Source of the DNA: a virus
Direction: 5' to 3' (one strand)
DNA: 61,030 nt
Virus record (IMG/VR): IMGVR_UViG_3300030099_002804
Span: 1-61,030 of that record
Shown piece after piece: positions 28,448 through 36,886 of the stretch. The notes under the pieces are model-generated. The model made no database searches. It was not told where the DNA came from and saw only the letters and a program-made list of their open reading frames with translations. Position 1 is the stretch's first letter, and every line of letters begins with the position of its first letter. The position numbers were made by a program, and so were the translations under genes.

Positions 28448-28788
28448 AACGAAGAAAACCAGCGTGGCGTAATGCCGCATACGAATACATAAAGACTAAT
28501 GGCCCATCAACTTCTGAGAGGTTGATTTCGGATATGAGAACCAAAAGAGGCAAGTTATGGTCTGAGAGTAACAAGGGACCAGCACACCCTAATGGTGCAT
28601 CTCAGTTGTTGAAATCAGACCCACGATTTACATGCGGCTGGGTTAATAGAACAATGGAAACGGGTATAAGCACCAGTAACCGTGGTAAGCACATGGGCGG
28701 TCGTGGGAGTGCGAGCAGACAGTATTCCAATTACAAGGTTAGGGAATGGAGGATTATAGATGAAGAGTCGCAGACAGATACAGAATAG
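28444..28788 (+). CDS. winged-helix-like DNA-binding protein
   Basis: 114 residues. MKRRKPAWRNAAYEYIKTNG, then PSTSERLISDMRT (recognition-helix region) and PNGASQLLKSDPRFTCGWVN. The PNxASxLLxxDPRx segment matches the 30165 product (LNAASNLLHADPRIS), showing a paralogous family. Overlaps the helicase-like gene by ATGA and the next gene by 29 bases. Possible regulator or replication accessory protein. Confidence 0.7.
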   Translation: MKRRKPAWRNAAYEYIKTNGPSTSERLISDMRTKRGKLWSESNKGPAHPNGASQLLKSDPRFTCGWVNRTMETGISTSNRGKHMGGRGSASRQYSNYKVREWRIIDEESQTDTE

Positions 28789-29392
28789 ATTGAATGATGA
28801 AGCGGATAACACTGACTTCTTGGCCGCCCTTGAGTGGGTGTTAACTCCCGATGGTTGCCCCATGTGTGCGGTTGCTAATAGGCGAGAGTTAGAAGTCAAG
28901 GTTCATCGTGGAGAAGTAACCCCTACATTCTTAGAAACTAAGAATGGTTGGCCTACCGGCACCGTTATGTCCCACATGGATGAACACCTTGAGTATGACC
29001 CTGCCGAAGCGGCATACATGGAGAAGATGCGTGGTGAATCCATATCCACTCTCAATGTAGCCGAGGACTTAGCCCAGCGACTTGTGTCTTGGGTTGGTGA
29101 ATTGGAAACACGCAAGGAAACTGAAGGTCTGACATCTGAGTGGATTGGTGATGCAACCAAACTACTCGGGCAGGGACAAGGGTTCCTCAAGTTGATAGGT
29201 CAACTCAAGAAGGAGATTGGTGTTGATTCACAACTCCTACTGGCTGACCGTAAAGTTGAGCAGATGATGGGCATACTTGTTGATGTTCTCAAGAGCGAGC
29301 CTGTGTATTTAGACCAAATACAACTGCGTCTTGCTACACTAACTGCTCCGACTCAGCATATACAAGAGGCTGACTTCGAGGTGATTGAATGA
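28760..29392 (+). CDS. 210-residue helical protein, possible small terminase-like
   Basis: MKSRRQIQNRLNDEADNTDF; the middle has HRGEVTPTFLETKNGWPTGT followed by VMSHMDEH, reminiscent of the helix-turn-helix plus central helices of terminase small subunits, and a C-terminal oligomerising helical region (LGQGQGFLKLIGQLKKEIGV). A CPMC pair near the start may bind zinc. It is far from the large terminase, so the role is uncertain; an unrelated regulator is equally possible. Confidence 0.5.
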   Translation: MKSRRQIQNRLNDEADNTDFLAALEWVLTPDGCPMCAVANRRELEVKVHRGEVTPTFLETKNGWPTGTVMSHMDEHLEYDPAEAAYMEKMRGESISTLNVAEDLAQRLVSWVGELETRKETEGLTSEWIGDATKLLGQGQGFLKLIGQLKKEIGVDSQLLLADRKVEQMMGILVDVLKSEPVYLDQIQLRLATLTAPTQHIQEADFEVIE

Positions 29393-30168
29393 GTGACGAA
29401 TTAGTATGTATGATTTGCGGCTTTGCTTGTGATGCGGACGACCCCGAAAGGATGGATATACACATGGATGCCTACCATATGGACACCGAGTTGCTTGAGC
29501 AAGTTGACGAGGGTTATGAATACCCCGACAAGCAATTGAATACAGTTTATTCAAGTAACCAAGAGGCTATGGATAGCATTATGAAAGTTTATGGGCGTGA
29601 AGGTATGATTGTAGCCGATGTTACATATGGTTCCGGTGTATTTTGGAAAAACATAGACACCAGTAAGTATGCCTTTTTCCCTTCGGACTTGAAAACCAAC
29701 GGGGTTGATTTTACAGACCTGCCTTATGAGGATAACTCGATGGATATTGTAGTGTTTGACCCACCATATAGATACACTCCATCTAATAATAAACAAACAC
29801 ATCATGCCGAGCGTTACGAATTGAAGCCGCACATGAATATACGAACCACTAAAGATGTGATAAACTTGTATCGCTTAGGTATAGCCGAGTGTGAGCGTGT
29901 TCTCAAGAAGGGGGGATTCTTAATCATAAAGTGTATGGATAACATAGAGGCGGCGAAGCAGTATTGGGTTCACATTGATGTGATGGGCATGGGTGACGAC
30001 TTAACCTGTCGAGATTTGGTAGTAGTTACTCCACCTTCGACCGTTGCTTCAAGATGGAAAAGGCAGAAGCATTTGAAGAAGTCGCACTCTTATTTCATAG
30101 TAATGCGTAAGGGCGGTGCTTGGCCCTTCGGCCAAAAGGCTACTTCTCGTAGGCAGGTGGTTGAATGA
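29389..30168 (+). CDS. DNA methyltransferase with N-terminal C2H2 zinc finger
   Basis: 259 residues. Residues about 6-28 form a C2H2-like finger: CMICGFACDADDPERMDIHM ending in AYH. Then a class I methyltransferase: motif I region IVADVTYGSGVFW (SAM-binding), motif IV DPPYRYTP, preceded by SMDIVVF, and later FLIIKCMDN. DPPY is typical of N6-adenine or N4-cytosine methylases. No target-recognition domain is obvious; the finger could supply DNA contact. ATGA overlaps join it to both neighbours. It probably protects virus DNA from host restriction. Confidence 0.85.
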   Translation: MSDELVCMICGFACDADDPERMDIHMDAYHMDTELLEQVDEGYEYPDKQLNTVYSSNQEAMDSIMKVYGREGMIVADVTYGSGVFWKNIDTSKYAFFPSDLKTNGVDFTDLPYEDNSMDIVVFDPPYRYTPSNNKQTHHAERYELKPHMNIRTTKDVINLYRLGIAECERVLKKGGFLIIKCMDNIEAAKQYWVHIDVMGMGDDLTCRDLVVVTPPSTVASRWKRQKHLKKSHSYFIVMRKGGAWPFGQKATSRRQVVE

Positions 30169-30422
30169 AGTTTAAGCATAAGCGTTGGCGTGATGCAGTG
30201 GTGCGACACTTGAAGGAGAAGGGGCCGCAACTCCTATCTCAGATAATGGATGAGTTGAGGAACACGGATGGGCGACCTTATGTTTCGGCACCGAGGCTGA
30301 ATGCCGCCTCTAATTTATTACACGCTGACCCACGCATTAGTGTGCGTGAAGTCAAGAAGGTTGGTAGTGGTATTAGTGGGCCATACAAGGCGTATGAATA
30401 TGCGGTGTTTGACGATGACTAA
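30165..30422 (+). CDS. winged-helix-like protein, paralogue of 28444 gene
   Basis: 85 residues. MKFKHKRWRDAVVRHLKEKG, PQLLSQIMDELRN, then LNAASNLLHADPRISVREVK. Matches the 28444 product helix by helix. It lies on the other side of the methyltransferase, suggesting duplication around it. ATGA overlap with the methyltransferase stop. Confidence 0.7.
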   Translation: MKFKHKRWRDAVVRHLKEKGPQLLSQIMDELRNTDGRPYVSAPRLNAASNLLHADPRISVREVKKVGSGISGPYKAYEYAVFDDD

Positions 30423-30609
30423 GCGCAGGTGTAAATCACCCGGATGCAGGGCGGAATTGACCGACCGCAGCAAGGGTTATTGTAGCCGACACATTTATCA
30501 TGTGGAGAGGCTAAAGGACACTGTGGAATGGTTGACATGGAGGAGATGGTTTGAAGCGGAATTGGCGAAACAAGACGAAGAACATGCTGAATACGAGGCC
30601 GATTTATGA
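30415..30609 (+). CDS. 64-residue zinc-binding protein
   Basis: MTKRRCKSPGCRAELTDRSK, then GYCSRHIYHVERLKDTVEWL. Cys-Cys-Cys-His spacing (CKSPGC and CSRH) fits a small zinc finger of the type seen in phage HNH-associated or AN1-like peptides. Overlaps the end of the previous gene. Function unknown. Confidence 0.65.
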   Translation: MTKRRCKSPGCRAELTDRSKGYCSRHIYHVERLKDTVEWLTWRRWFEAELAKQDEEHAEYEADL

Positions 30610-30820
30610 GGCTGAGTTTCCGGCACTTGCGAAGGCTATGGCTGAGGATGGATTGACCCTTAGAGTAGTTTCAAAAGGTAATGGTTATGAGTGGCTTGTT
30701 GCTGATTACATACTCCCGGCGAAGAGTGTCCGTGAAGTATGGGGTTTAACCCCACATCAGATGCGAAGATTCACCGCTTGGTTGCTGGCTTTTAACACGG
30801 AGTTGATACAATGGGAGTAG
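30584..30820 (+). CDS. 78-residue unknown protein
   Basis: MLNTRPIYEAEFPALAKAMA, then EDGLTLRVVSKGNGYEWLVA and VWGLTPHQMRRFTAWLLAFN. The ATG at 30584 lies in the end of the previous gene; ribosome site weak, and a TTG at 30551 is possible. Alpha-beta-alpha pattern; not recognised. Confidence 0.5.
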   Translation: MLNTRPIYEAEFPALAKAMAEDGLTLRVVSKGNGYEWLVADYILPAKSVREVWGLTPHQMRRFTAWLLAFNTELIQWE

Positions 30821-31479
30821 TTATTTTTACAAACGATGACGCAAGATACCGCAAGGGTGATTTCATATGTATGTATGGCGAGATTACAGTGCCTCCTACT
30901 ACACCCGATACCACATTTATCCTTCATAACAAGTCATTCAGCGAGGCTGATGTCCTATACTGGGCACCAATCATACGACACCGCTTGGTAGTAGTGGTTG
31001 ACAAGTTGCCTAAGTTGAGTGAAGCAAGCGAGGACTATGTTATCATAGACCAAGCACTGAAGGTTAAGGATAAGGACTTCACTCGTTCTATTCGTGCGGC
31101 TCTATGTTGGGTTGACCGTGACCGAGCGTTGACCGCACTTAGACCTGTCCCTCTTGCTTTGATGAACGCTTTCATCAAGGCTAATGTGGATAACATGCAG
31201 GTCGGCAGGTTGCTTGCTCGATGCCGATTTACTTTGCATGATGACTATACCCGAGCAGTTATGGCATACGGTATTTATCCTGTATCTAATTTCAAGTGGC
31301 CTAAGAAGTCACATAACAATACTAATATACTGCCGAGCGAGATGAGAAGAACAGACAAGCACTTGGGTGTCATACTGAATAATGACATCGTAGTATCTAA
31401 TGCAATCCGTAGGGATGCACCGGACACTTTGCCCAAAGGCTTGCCTAAACGAAAACAGAAGGCGATAGAATGGCTATGA
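30811..31479 (+). CDS. 222-residue unknown protein of replication module
   Basis: MGVVIFTNDDARYRKGDFIC, LYWAPIIRHRLVVVVDKLPK, then a helical region (FTRSIRAALCWVDRDRALTA and LMNAFIKANVDNMQVGRLLA) that resembles the lid and collar helices of clamp-loader-like proteins, without a P-loop. It might replace the missing large clamp-loader subunit, but this is speculation. Overlaps neighbours at both ends. Confidence 0.65.
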   Translation: MGVVIFTNDDARYRKGDFICMYGEITVPPTTPDTTFILHNKSFSEADVLYWAPIIRHRLVVVVDKLPKLSEASEDYVIIDQALKVKDKDFTRSIRAALCWVDRDRALTALRPVPLALMNAFIKANVDNMQVGRLLARCRFTLHDDYTRAVMAYGIYPVSNFKWPKKSHNNTNILPSEMRRTDKHLGVILNNDIVVSNAIRRDAPDTLPKGLPKRKQKAIEWL

Positions 31480-31826
31480 ATGAAGTATTTGTGTATGGAA
31501 CACTGAAGCGAAACCAACATAACAATGACCTACTTCGTGATTCACAATTCTTAGGTGAATACGAAACCGACCCACGCTGGGGCTTAGTAACACTGGGGTC
31601 TTTCCCCGGCATGGTTCCCGGCAACTTGGCGGTAAAGGGTGAAGTATTTTTGGTGGATGATGATGTATTGGAGGCTCTCGATTTATTAGAGGGTGTGGAG
31701 CATGGCCTGTATAACAGGCACCGCATCCCTATTAACTGTCCTGTGACGGGCGAGAAGCGTAATGTGTGGGCTTATCTATACGGTGGTATAGTGTATATGC
31801 CCGACATCTTCGAGGAGTGGTCTTGA
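31470..31826 (+). CDS. gamma-glutamylcyclotransferase-like (GGCT/AIG2) protein
   Basis: 118 residues. VYGTLKRNQ at 7-15 is the substrate-loop signature of the GGCT/AIG2 family, followed by GSFPGMVPG, KGEVFLVDDD and LDLLEGVEHGLYNR, whose Glu is the likely catalytic acid. These enzymes convert gamma-glutamyl-amine compounds to 5-oxoproline plus free amine. In genome surveys, GGCT-like proteins accompany amidoligases and class II glutamine amidotransferases; this genome carries such a fusion at 13910. Overlaps both neighbours. Confidence 0.85.
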   Translation: MAMNEVFVYGTLKRNQHNNDLLRDSQFLGEYETDPRWGLVTLGSFPGMVPGNLAVKGEVFLVDDDVLEALDLLEGVEHGLYNRHRIPINCPVTGEKRNVWAYLYGGIVYMPDIFEEWS

Positions 31827-32005
31827 TGTTAGGTGTTATAATTGCATGGTTAATCTATGTCACACTTAGTATAATTGCTAACTGGGATGATACACCGTGG
31901 ACTATGGGTACGCAAAGGGAAACTACTTATCGACCTAAAGGGTCTGCGGTTAACGGCGAACACAACCTAAGCCATGCGGCTATGTTCATGAACATAGATG
32001 AATGA
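31826..32005 (+). CDS. 59-residue membrane protein
   Basis: MLGVIIAWLIYVTLSIIANW (transmembrane) then a hydrophilic tail DDTPWTMGTQRETTYRPKGS. The start is in a TGATG overlap with the cyclotransferase-like gene, so the two are coupled. A short membrane tether near the amide pathway; function unknown. Confidence 0.65.
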   Translation: MLGVIIAWLIYVTLSIIANWDDTPWTMGTQRETTYRPKGSAVNGEHNLSHAAMFMNIDE

Positions 32006-32442
32006 GGGTGAAATACCAAACACTCATAAGACGGTCTGTGTCAGCCAACAATAACAACAAGCGGGTTCGTCGAGCGATAGTCGAAATACTCTTGAAACAC
32101 GGGGCGTGTACTCGGGAGCAGGTAGCGGAGCATCTGCAAACCTACAAGGGGGTCAAGAATGTTCCATCTCCTAATTCTCTATCGGCTCTTATGTCGAAGA
32201 ATCCGCAAGTTGTCATTGTCGGGCGTGAAAAGGTCGAAATGACAAGTGGTATCAATACACACCACATGCTCTTTGATATTGACCGAACCGTAATCAAGAC
32301 TAAGGATGATTTAATCCTAACAAGACCTATTTCTGTTATGACTCCTAGTGAACGCAAGAAGGCTAGGCAGTGTGGCAAGTGTGGTAGGACAAGGATTATG
32401 CCCGAAGGCAGTGATACTTGTTTAACCTGTCTGCGACAGTAG
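32002..32442 (+). CDS. winged-helix plus zinc-ribbon protein
   Basis: 146 residues. HTH part: RRAIVEILLKHGACTREQVA followed by EHLQTYKGVKNVPSPNSLSA, LMSKNPQ as in the paralogues at 28444/30165; C-terminal zinc ribbon CGKCGRTRIMPEGSDTCLTC. Typical transcription-regulator architecture. Last gene before the clamp-loader promoter. Confidence 0.7.
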   Translation: MRVKYQTLIRRSVSANNNNKRVRRAIVEILLKHGACTREQVAEHLQTYKGVKNVPSPNSLSALMSKNPQVVIVGREKVEMTSGINTHHMLFDIDRTVIKTKDDLILTRPISVMTPSERKKARQCGKCGRTRIMPEGSDTCLTCLRQ

Positions 32443-32470
32443 TTTTATAATGTGCCGACACTAATGGTTA
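32443..32470 (+). promoter_or_regulatory. promoter of clamp-loader gene
   Basis: TTTTATAATGTGCCGACACT: TATA box about 26 bases before the ATG at 32474, predicting a leaderless transcript. It starts right after the stop codon of the previous gene. Confidence 0.6.
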
Positions 32471-32473
32471 ACC

Positions 32474-33373
32474 ATGCGAGAAGTATGGGCAACGAAACAC
32501 AGGCCTAATAATCTTGATGATTTCGAGGGACAGGGGCATATTGTATCTGAAATGGCATCCATTATTGATGGTAATAGTCAGATGCAACACTACATATTCT
32601 ATTCTCCCGAACCCGGAACAGGCAAGACTACATTGGCTCACATATTATCTGAGCAATTAGGCTATCAGATTCACAAGTATAATGCTTCATCCAAGCGTCA
32701 GCGTGGTATTGAGTTTATTGAGGAGGAGTTGGCACCTATGACCCGGCTCGGTCAATACGAAAGCATATACTTCTTAGACGAAGCAGACCAACTAACACCT
32801 GCCGCACAGTCAGCACTCAAGGGAGTGATTGAGGATTCACAGGGATTCTTCATCCTCACTTGTAATGACCTAAGCAAGATTAGTCCGTGGCTTCAATCCC
32901 GTTGCCAAGTGCGAGTATTCCAACCCCTTAACGATACTGATATGTTTTACAGGCTAAATAAAGTTGATGCCGCAGAAGGATTTCAAACCGCAACCGAACA
33001 CTTGGATGCGATAGTCAGTGCTAACAAGGGCGACCTGCGTAACGCAATCAACGCACTGCAAGCCTATCATTCTATTCCCGAAGCAGACCGTGAATCATTC
33101 CTGCTAGGGTTGGGTCAACCAGCCGTCGATGCACAGAAGATACTCACGCTTTGTATGAAGGAGCAACAGGTTGAAGAGGCCGTCAATTTGATGGGTTCTT
33201 CTAATCTTAGACAAGTTATAGATGCCGTGTTTAGATACGGCGTTGATTCTCCCGCCAAACCTACTAGCAAACTAAAGTTGGTTGAGGCCGCAACCCAAGC
33301 GCACCGTGATTTACTCATGGGCGTGGAGGCCCATTATGTTGTATGGGACTTCTGTCGGAGGCTGGCATCATAA
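32474..33373 (+). CDS. clamp loader small subunit (RFC-S-like)
   Basis: 299 residues. MREVWATKHRPNNLDDFEGQ is the usual RFC start (WxxKxRPxxLxD). Walker A PGTGKTTLAH (about 48-57), Walker B YFLDEADQLTP, sensor 1 LTCND and SRCQVRVFQPL (the SRC arginine finger), then a helical collar. Loads the PCNA-like clamp encoded at 35751. No large RFC subunit is visible; archaeal RFC needs one, so either the small subunit works alone, a host subunit is used, or an unrecognised partner exists. Confidence 0.92.
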   Translation: MREVWATKHRPNNLDDFEGQGHIVSEMASIIDGNSQMQHYIFYSPEPGTGKTTLAHILSEQLGYQIHKYNASSKRQRGIEFIEEELAPMTRLGQYESIYFLDEADQLTPAAQSALKGVIEDSQGFFILTCNDLSKISPWLQSRCQVRVFQPLNDTDMFYRLNKVDAAEGFQTATEHLDAIVSANKGDLRNAINALQAYHSIPEADRESFLLGLGQPAVDAQKILTLCMKEQQVEEAVNLMGSSNLRQVIDAVFRYGVDSPAKPTSKLKLVEAATQAHRDLLMGVEAHYVVWDFCRRLAS

Positions 33374-33374
33374 C

Positions 33375-33400
33375 GGTTAAATAGTGGCGGGACTAAAGGA
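33375..33400 (+). promoter_or_regulatory. promoter of ssDNA-binding gene, TATA-GTGGCGGG type
   Basis: GTTAAATAGTGGCGGGACTA then AAGGATAT ATGG: TATA about 26 bases before the ATG at 33404. Shares the GTGGCGGG core with 24790 and with the late promoter at 10047. Confidence 0.65.
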
Positions 33401-33403
33401 TAT

Positions 33404-34627
33404 ATGGAGGCAAAAATTATGGCAGATATAGACCAAATGATTGACAGAATAAGCAAGAACATAGGCGCAAGCGAAGAAACAGTACGCTCTCGAATGGACA
33501 TCGTTCTATCCGAGAACAAGAACACTTGGCTTGATGCTGGAAAGACCGAAGATGAGTGTTCACTCAACGCACTTAGAATTGCTGGTAGGCAGATTAAGAG
33601 CGAGAGTGAAAGACTAAAGCGCAGTGGAGCAACACTATACGAAGGAATGTTTGTTAGCGTTCCACGCTACAAGGACTGGGCAGACTTGGCATACAAGAAG
33701 GCCGCAGGGACTATCTCACAAGGTATTGATACAGTGATTGATTCACTTATCGAAGATGGTAACACTATTCTCTATGAGGATAACAATGACGGTACCTTTA
33801 CCAAGAGATACAACCCATCCTTGGCTCAGAAAGCGGATTTCGAGTCCGGTAGCGCAAGCACCGACATTGACGCACTACCCAAAGGCACATATGATGCAGG
33901 TAACGGAATACATTTCCACCTAATTTGGGACAAGGCGAACCCAACATTCCCAAGCGGGGATGCTAATTGGAAATACGGTAAGCCAAGGCCGCTAACCGAA
34001 AAGGACAGGACTTGTTTATTCTTAGGCCGCCCACAGGGCAGTAAAGACGACATGCGAATCTATTCTATGAGATTCAACGGACAGTTAGCCGAGGAGCAAC
34101 ACCCAACATTTGTTGCTGGTACTATCGCTATGCGACCTGCTCGCAACGGTGATGTAGCATACGGCAAGGCTGGTGTTTCAGTATTCAACCGTGACGATGC
34201 AGTACAGGCATCCTTCAGTGGTAGCCCGGATGCACTAATCGCTGGACTAGACCAAATCAAGACTCTTGAGAACGGTCTGCAAGACATCGAGGCGTATGTC
34301 GGTACACTATCTGACAAGGAACGCTGGGATGCTTTAGCGGCGGCTATTGTCGAAGTGATTCACATTGACCCAAGGGATAACGGTGGTTACATTATCACAG
34401 TAGGTGACTTGGATATTATGTCCACTGCTGGCACCGTTGACATCTATGTTACTACAAAGCATGAGTCACTTGTTGACTTCGCAGTTGGTAGTACCCTAAT
34501 GGTTGTTGGTTCACCATACATGAGCCGTGATGATGAGGCTAAGTTGGCCGTCACCGGTTGGTGGTGCCACGAATCTATGGCGGCATCAGCACCCGAGCAA
34601 CTACCGGATGAAGGAGGCTGGGACTGA
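33404..34627 (+). CDS. RPA-like single-stranded DNA-binding protein
   Basis: 407 residues. N-terminal helical part (MDIVLSENKNTWLDAGKTED) typical of archaeal RPA/viral relatives, then beta-rich OB-fold segments (LCFLGRPQG-type and YIITVGDLDIMSTAGTVDIY), ending in an acidic tail. It would coat unwound DNA. No zinc finger is seen. It overlaps by one base with the RecA-like gene, with which it probably cooperates. OB-folds are judged from strand pattern, so confidence is moderate. Confidence 0.7.
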   Translation: MEAKIMADIDQMIDRISKNIGASEETVRSRMDIVLSENKNTWLDAGKTEDECSLNALRIAGRQIKSESERLKRSGATLYEGMFVSVPRYKDWADLAYKKAAGTISQGIDTVIDSLIEDGNTILYEDNNDGTFTKRYNPSLAQKADFESGSASTDIDALPKGTYDAGNGIHFHLIWDKANPTFPSGDANWKYGKPRPLTEKDRTCLFLGRPQGSKDDMRIYSMRFNGQLAEEQHPTFVAGTIAMRPARNGDVAYGKAGVSVFNRDDAVQASFSGSPDALIAGLDQIKTLENGLQDIEAYVGTLSDKERWDALAAAIVEVIHIDPRDNGGYIITVGDLDIMSTAGTVDIYVTTKHESLVDFAVGSTLMVVGSPYMSRDDEAKLAVTGWWCHESMAASAPEQLPDEGGWD

Positions 34628-35556
34628 TGACTTGGGCAACAACCAGTGCTAAGACGGAAACTGCTCCCCGCAAAACATTTGGGGTGGAGCATTACCGTCA
34701 ACTCTTCGACCGCAAGCGAGAGGCTATGGCCCCAATTCGCATGGCGTTGGTAGGCAAGGAGAACACGGCTAAGACAGGGCTTGCCCTTGACTTAGCCCTC
34801 TCCCACACCGATAAAGAAGTAGTTATCATTGACTGTGACAACTCAGCACAGAACACAGTGGACTACCTTATCTCGACAGGTGCCGCAGATGCAGACCGCA
34901 TCCGTGTAATCCCTATCATTGATGAGTTAGATGACGCTATGTGGAATGATGACAACACTACTAACTGGATGGCAGTAGTTGACAAGATTGAGTGGTTCGC
35001 ATCCTTCTTGGGCGAATCCTCCGATAATGTTGGCGCAGTTATCTTTGATGGTGGCTCGACATTCCTAAAGTGGTGCGAGTTTGTGATGACAGACCGACTA
35101 ATCCGCCGTGGTGTTATCAACGACAGTGGTGACGGTTTCAATCAGAAGGAATGGCGAGAGCGTAACAGTGTGTTCAAGGGTGTCCTTGACCGCCTAACTG
35201 CGCTACCAATCCCATACATCTTCTATACTTTCCACTTGAAAGACCAAAAGCAATACATGGACATCGGTGACGGTACAAAGGCACTGATGAAAGTTGGCGA
35301 GAAGGTTGATTGGGTGGATGGAACCCAGCGATTCGTGTCCCAACAGGTATGGCTAAGGCGTTATACCAAGAAGGGTGACAAGGCGGCTGGTGTTGAGGCT
35401 GACAAGGCTCTCGCTGATGATGAGTTTGCCATTCGTGCAAAAATCGAGGAGATGAAGGGTCGTAACATGGAACACTTGGGTACTACCCATGAGGTTCTAA
35501 ATGTTAAGGATAGCAAAGTCACTTGGAACGGATTACCTTTGAGGTGGAGTGATTGA
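34627..35556 (+). CDS. RecA/Sak4-like ATPase
   Basis: 309 residues. Walker A variant ALVGKENTAKTGLALDLA, then VVIIDCDNSAQ (Walker B-like first strand) and VGAVIFDGGSTFLKW, as in phage Sak4/RadB-type recombination ATPases. It probably promotes strand annealing or exchange with the ssDNA-binding protein encoded just upstream (TGATG overlap). The Lys-Thr of the P-loop is present. Confidence 0.85.
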   Translation: MTWATTSAKTETAPRKTFGVEHYRQLFDRKREAMAPIRMALVGKENTAKTGLALDLALSHTDKEVVIIDCDNSAQNTVDYLISTGAADADRIRVIPIIDELDDAMWNDDNTTNWMAVVDKIEWFASFLGESSDNVGAVIFDGGSTFLKWCEFVMTDRLIRRGVINDSGDGFNQKEWRERNSVFKGVLDRLTALPIPYIFYTFHLKDQKQYMDIGDGTKALMKVGEKVDWVDGTQRFVSQQVWLRRYTKKGDKAAGVEADKALADDEFAIRAKIEEMKGRNMEHLGTTHEVLNVKDSKVTWNGLPLRWSD

Positions 35557-35750
35557 CTGACGAGGCCACCACAAGGGAGTTGATTAGATTAGCCAAGAGG
35601 GTTAAGTCTCTTGAGCGTGACATTGACGATATGATGGGTAGGTTCTCTATGGTCGGCAAACTATGGGATGCCGTCAAGGAATTACAAGACCACGCCAATA
35701 GAAACGGTGACTTCTTAGTACATACCCTACTATATCGTGAGGTGAAGTGA
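35553..35750 (+). CDS. 65-residue coiled-coil protein, probable TTG start
   Basis: TTG at 35553 overlaps the preceding stop (TTGA) and follows GGTGGAG. MTDEATTRELIRLAKRVKSL then ERDIDDMMGRFSMVGKLWDA: heptad-like helix. Could be a small adaptor of the recombination or clamp genes. Function unknown. Confidence 0.55.
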   Translation: MTDEATTRELIRLAKRVKSLERDIDDMMGRFSMVGKLWDAVKELQDHANRNGDFLVHTLLYREVK

Positions 35751-36557
35751 ATGAAGATACCTAGGGATTTATTGTTACAGTTGCTTGGAGTTACCAAGCG
35801 TGAGCAGACCATTAACGGCAAAGCACAGGCTCAAGTAACAGGTTGCGTCTTGACTCTTGGTGACAAGAGGCTATCCACCACAAGTATAGTGAAGGATGGT
35901 AAAACCAGCCTATCGAGATTCTCATTCACTTGTGATGACGACAGTGAAAGCACTATCCCTGTCCCCGATATTGATAGACTCATGGGAGTCTTGAAGTATC
36001 ACGGCGAAGTAGTTAAGTTATCATATGATAATGAAACTTCTAAGGTGTTAATCAAATCTAAGTCCAAGCAGACTACGCTTGTTGGTGGACTATCCGCCAA
36101 AGCGTTCCCTAACAGTCAGCAGAACCTTTTGGAGTGGCATAAGGCCAGTATTGAAAGGGCCGCACAGATTAAGGGCAGTAGTTATGTGATGGCTAACGGA
36201 GAATCCCGTTCACCATTTACTACTATCACTGTCGGCAGTGAAGTTTTGCATGATGCGCTAAGGTGTGATGGGATGAATGGGCAGAAGTTGAATAGATACA
36301 CATTCACTTTGAAGGATGGTGATGTTGTAGTCACAGTGGGCGACCACTTCAAGGGGCTAACTGAAACAACTATCGCTACCGACTACTCGGATGATAACTT
36401 CGAGGCCGTCTTTGAGGGTGGTCTTGAGAATATACTCAAGTATTACAAGGGTAATGTCAGCCTATCATTCTTGGATTTCAAGAATGAAGGCCAAGGCACT
36501 CGCTTGATTATGTCTTTTGACAACGGTGACTGGGTATTCCAAGCGGGGGTCTTGTGA
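35751..36557 (+). CDS. PCNA-like sliding clamp
   Basis: 268 residues. The end of the protein carries IDRLMGVLKYHGEVVKLSYD and YYKGNVSLSFLDFKNEGQGT, RLIMSFDNGDWVFQAGVL: the two-domain beta-alpha-beta clamp pattern with interdomain connector. Length is near archaeal PCNA (about 245-250). It tethers the polymerase; the loader is encoded at 32474. Divergent, so the family call rests on the repeated domain pattern and context. Confidence 0.8.
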   Translation: MKIPRDLLLQLLGVTKREQTINGKAQAQVTGCVLTLGDKRLSTTSIVKDGKTSLSRFSFTCDDDSESTIPVPDIDRLMGVLKYHGEVVKLSYDNETSKVLIKSKSKQTTLVGGLSAKAFPNSQQNLLEWHKASIERAAQIKGSSYVMANGESRSPFTTITVGSEVLHDALRCDGMNGQKLNRYTFTLKDGDVVVTVGDHFKGLTETTIATDYSDDNFEAVFEGGLENILKYYKGNVSLSFLDFKNEGQGTRLIMSFDNGDWVFQAGVL

Positions 36558-36886
36558 TGAAACATAGCACACCTAGGGGAGTGTCATTCCGTGAATACGA
36601 GGAGATGCTGGCAACTGGTCGCTACGCTGAGTTTATCACACGCAAGAAGCGTAACAAACGCATTAGGCAGTTGGTGTCAGCAGTTATCTTTTTTGATATG
36701 GATATAGGCGAGGAATGCACCATAGAGCATATGATAAATCACGCATGGAAATACAATCCCATAGGCCCGAGTGCTATGGCACTATCTCCTCAACAGTTTG
36801 GTTCATTATTGGGCACTATGATTAGATATGATATTGTTAGCAAGCGTGTTGAGAACAACAAAAGTTACTACAAGAGGTTGGTATAA
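36554..36886 (+). CDS. 110-residue basic winged-helix-like protein
   Basis: SFREYEEMLATGRYAEFITR then IGPSAMALSPQQFGSLLGTM, IRYDIVSKRVENNKSYYKRL. Ends in a basic wing typical of small HTH proteins, similar in plan to the 28444 family. Overlaps the clamp gene by ATGA and the next gene by one base. Confidence 0.65.
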   Translation: MMKHSTPRGVSFREYEEMLATGRYAEFITRKKRNKRIRQLVSAVIFFDMDIGEECTIEHMINHAWKYNPIGPSAMALSPQQFGSLLGTMIRYDIVSKRVENNKSYYKRLV

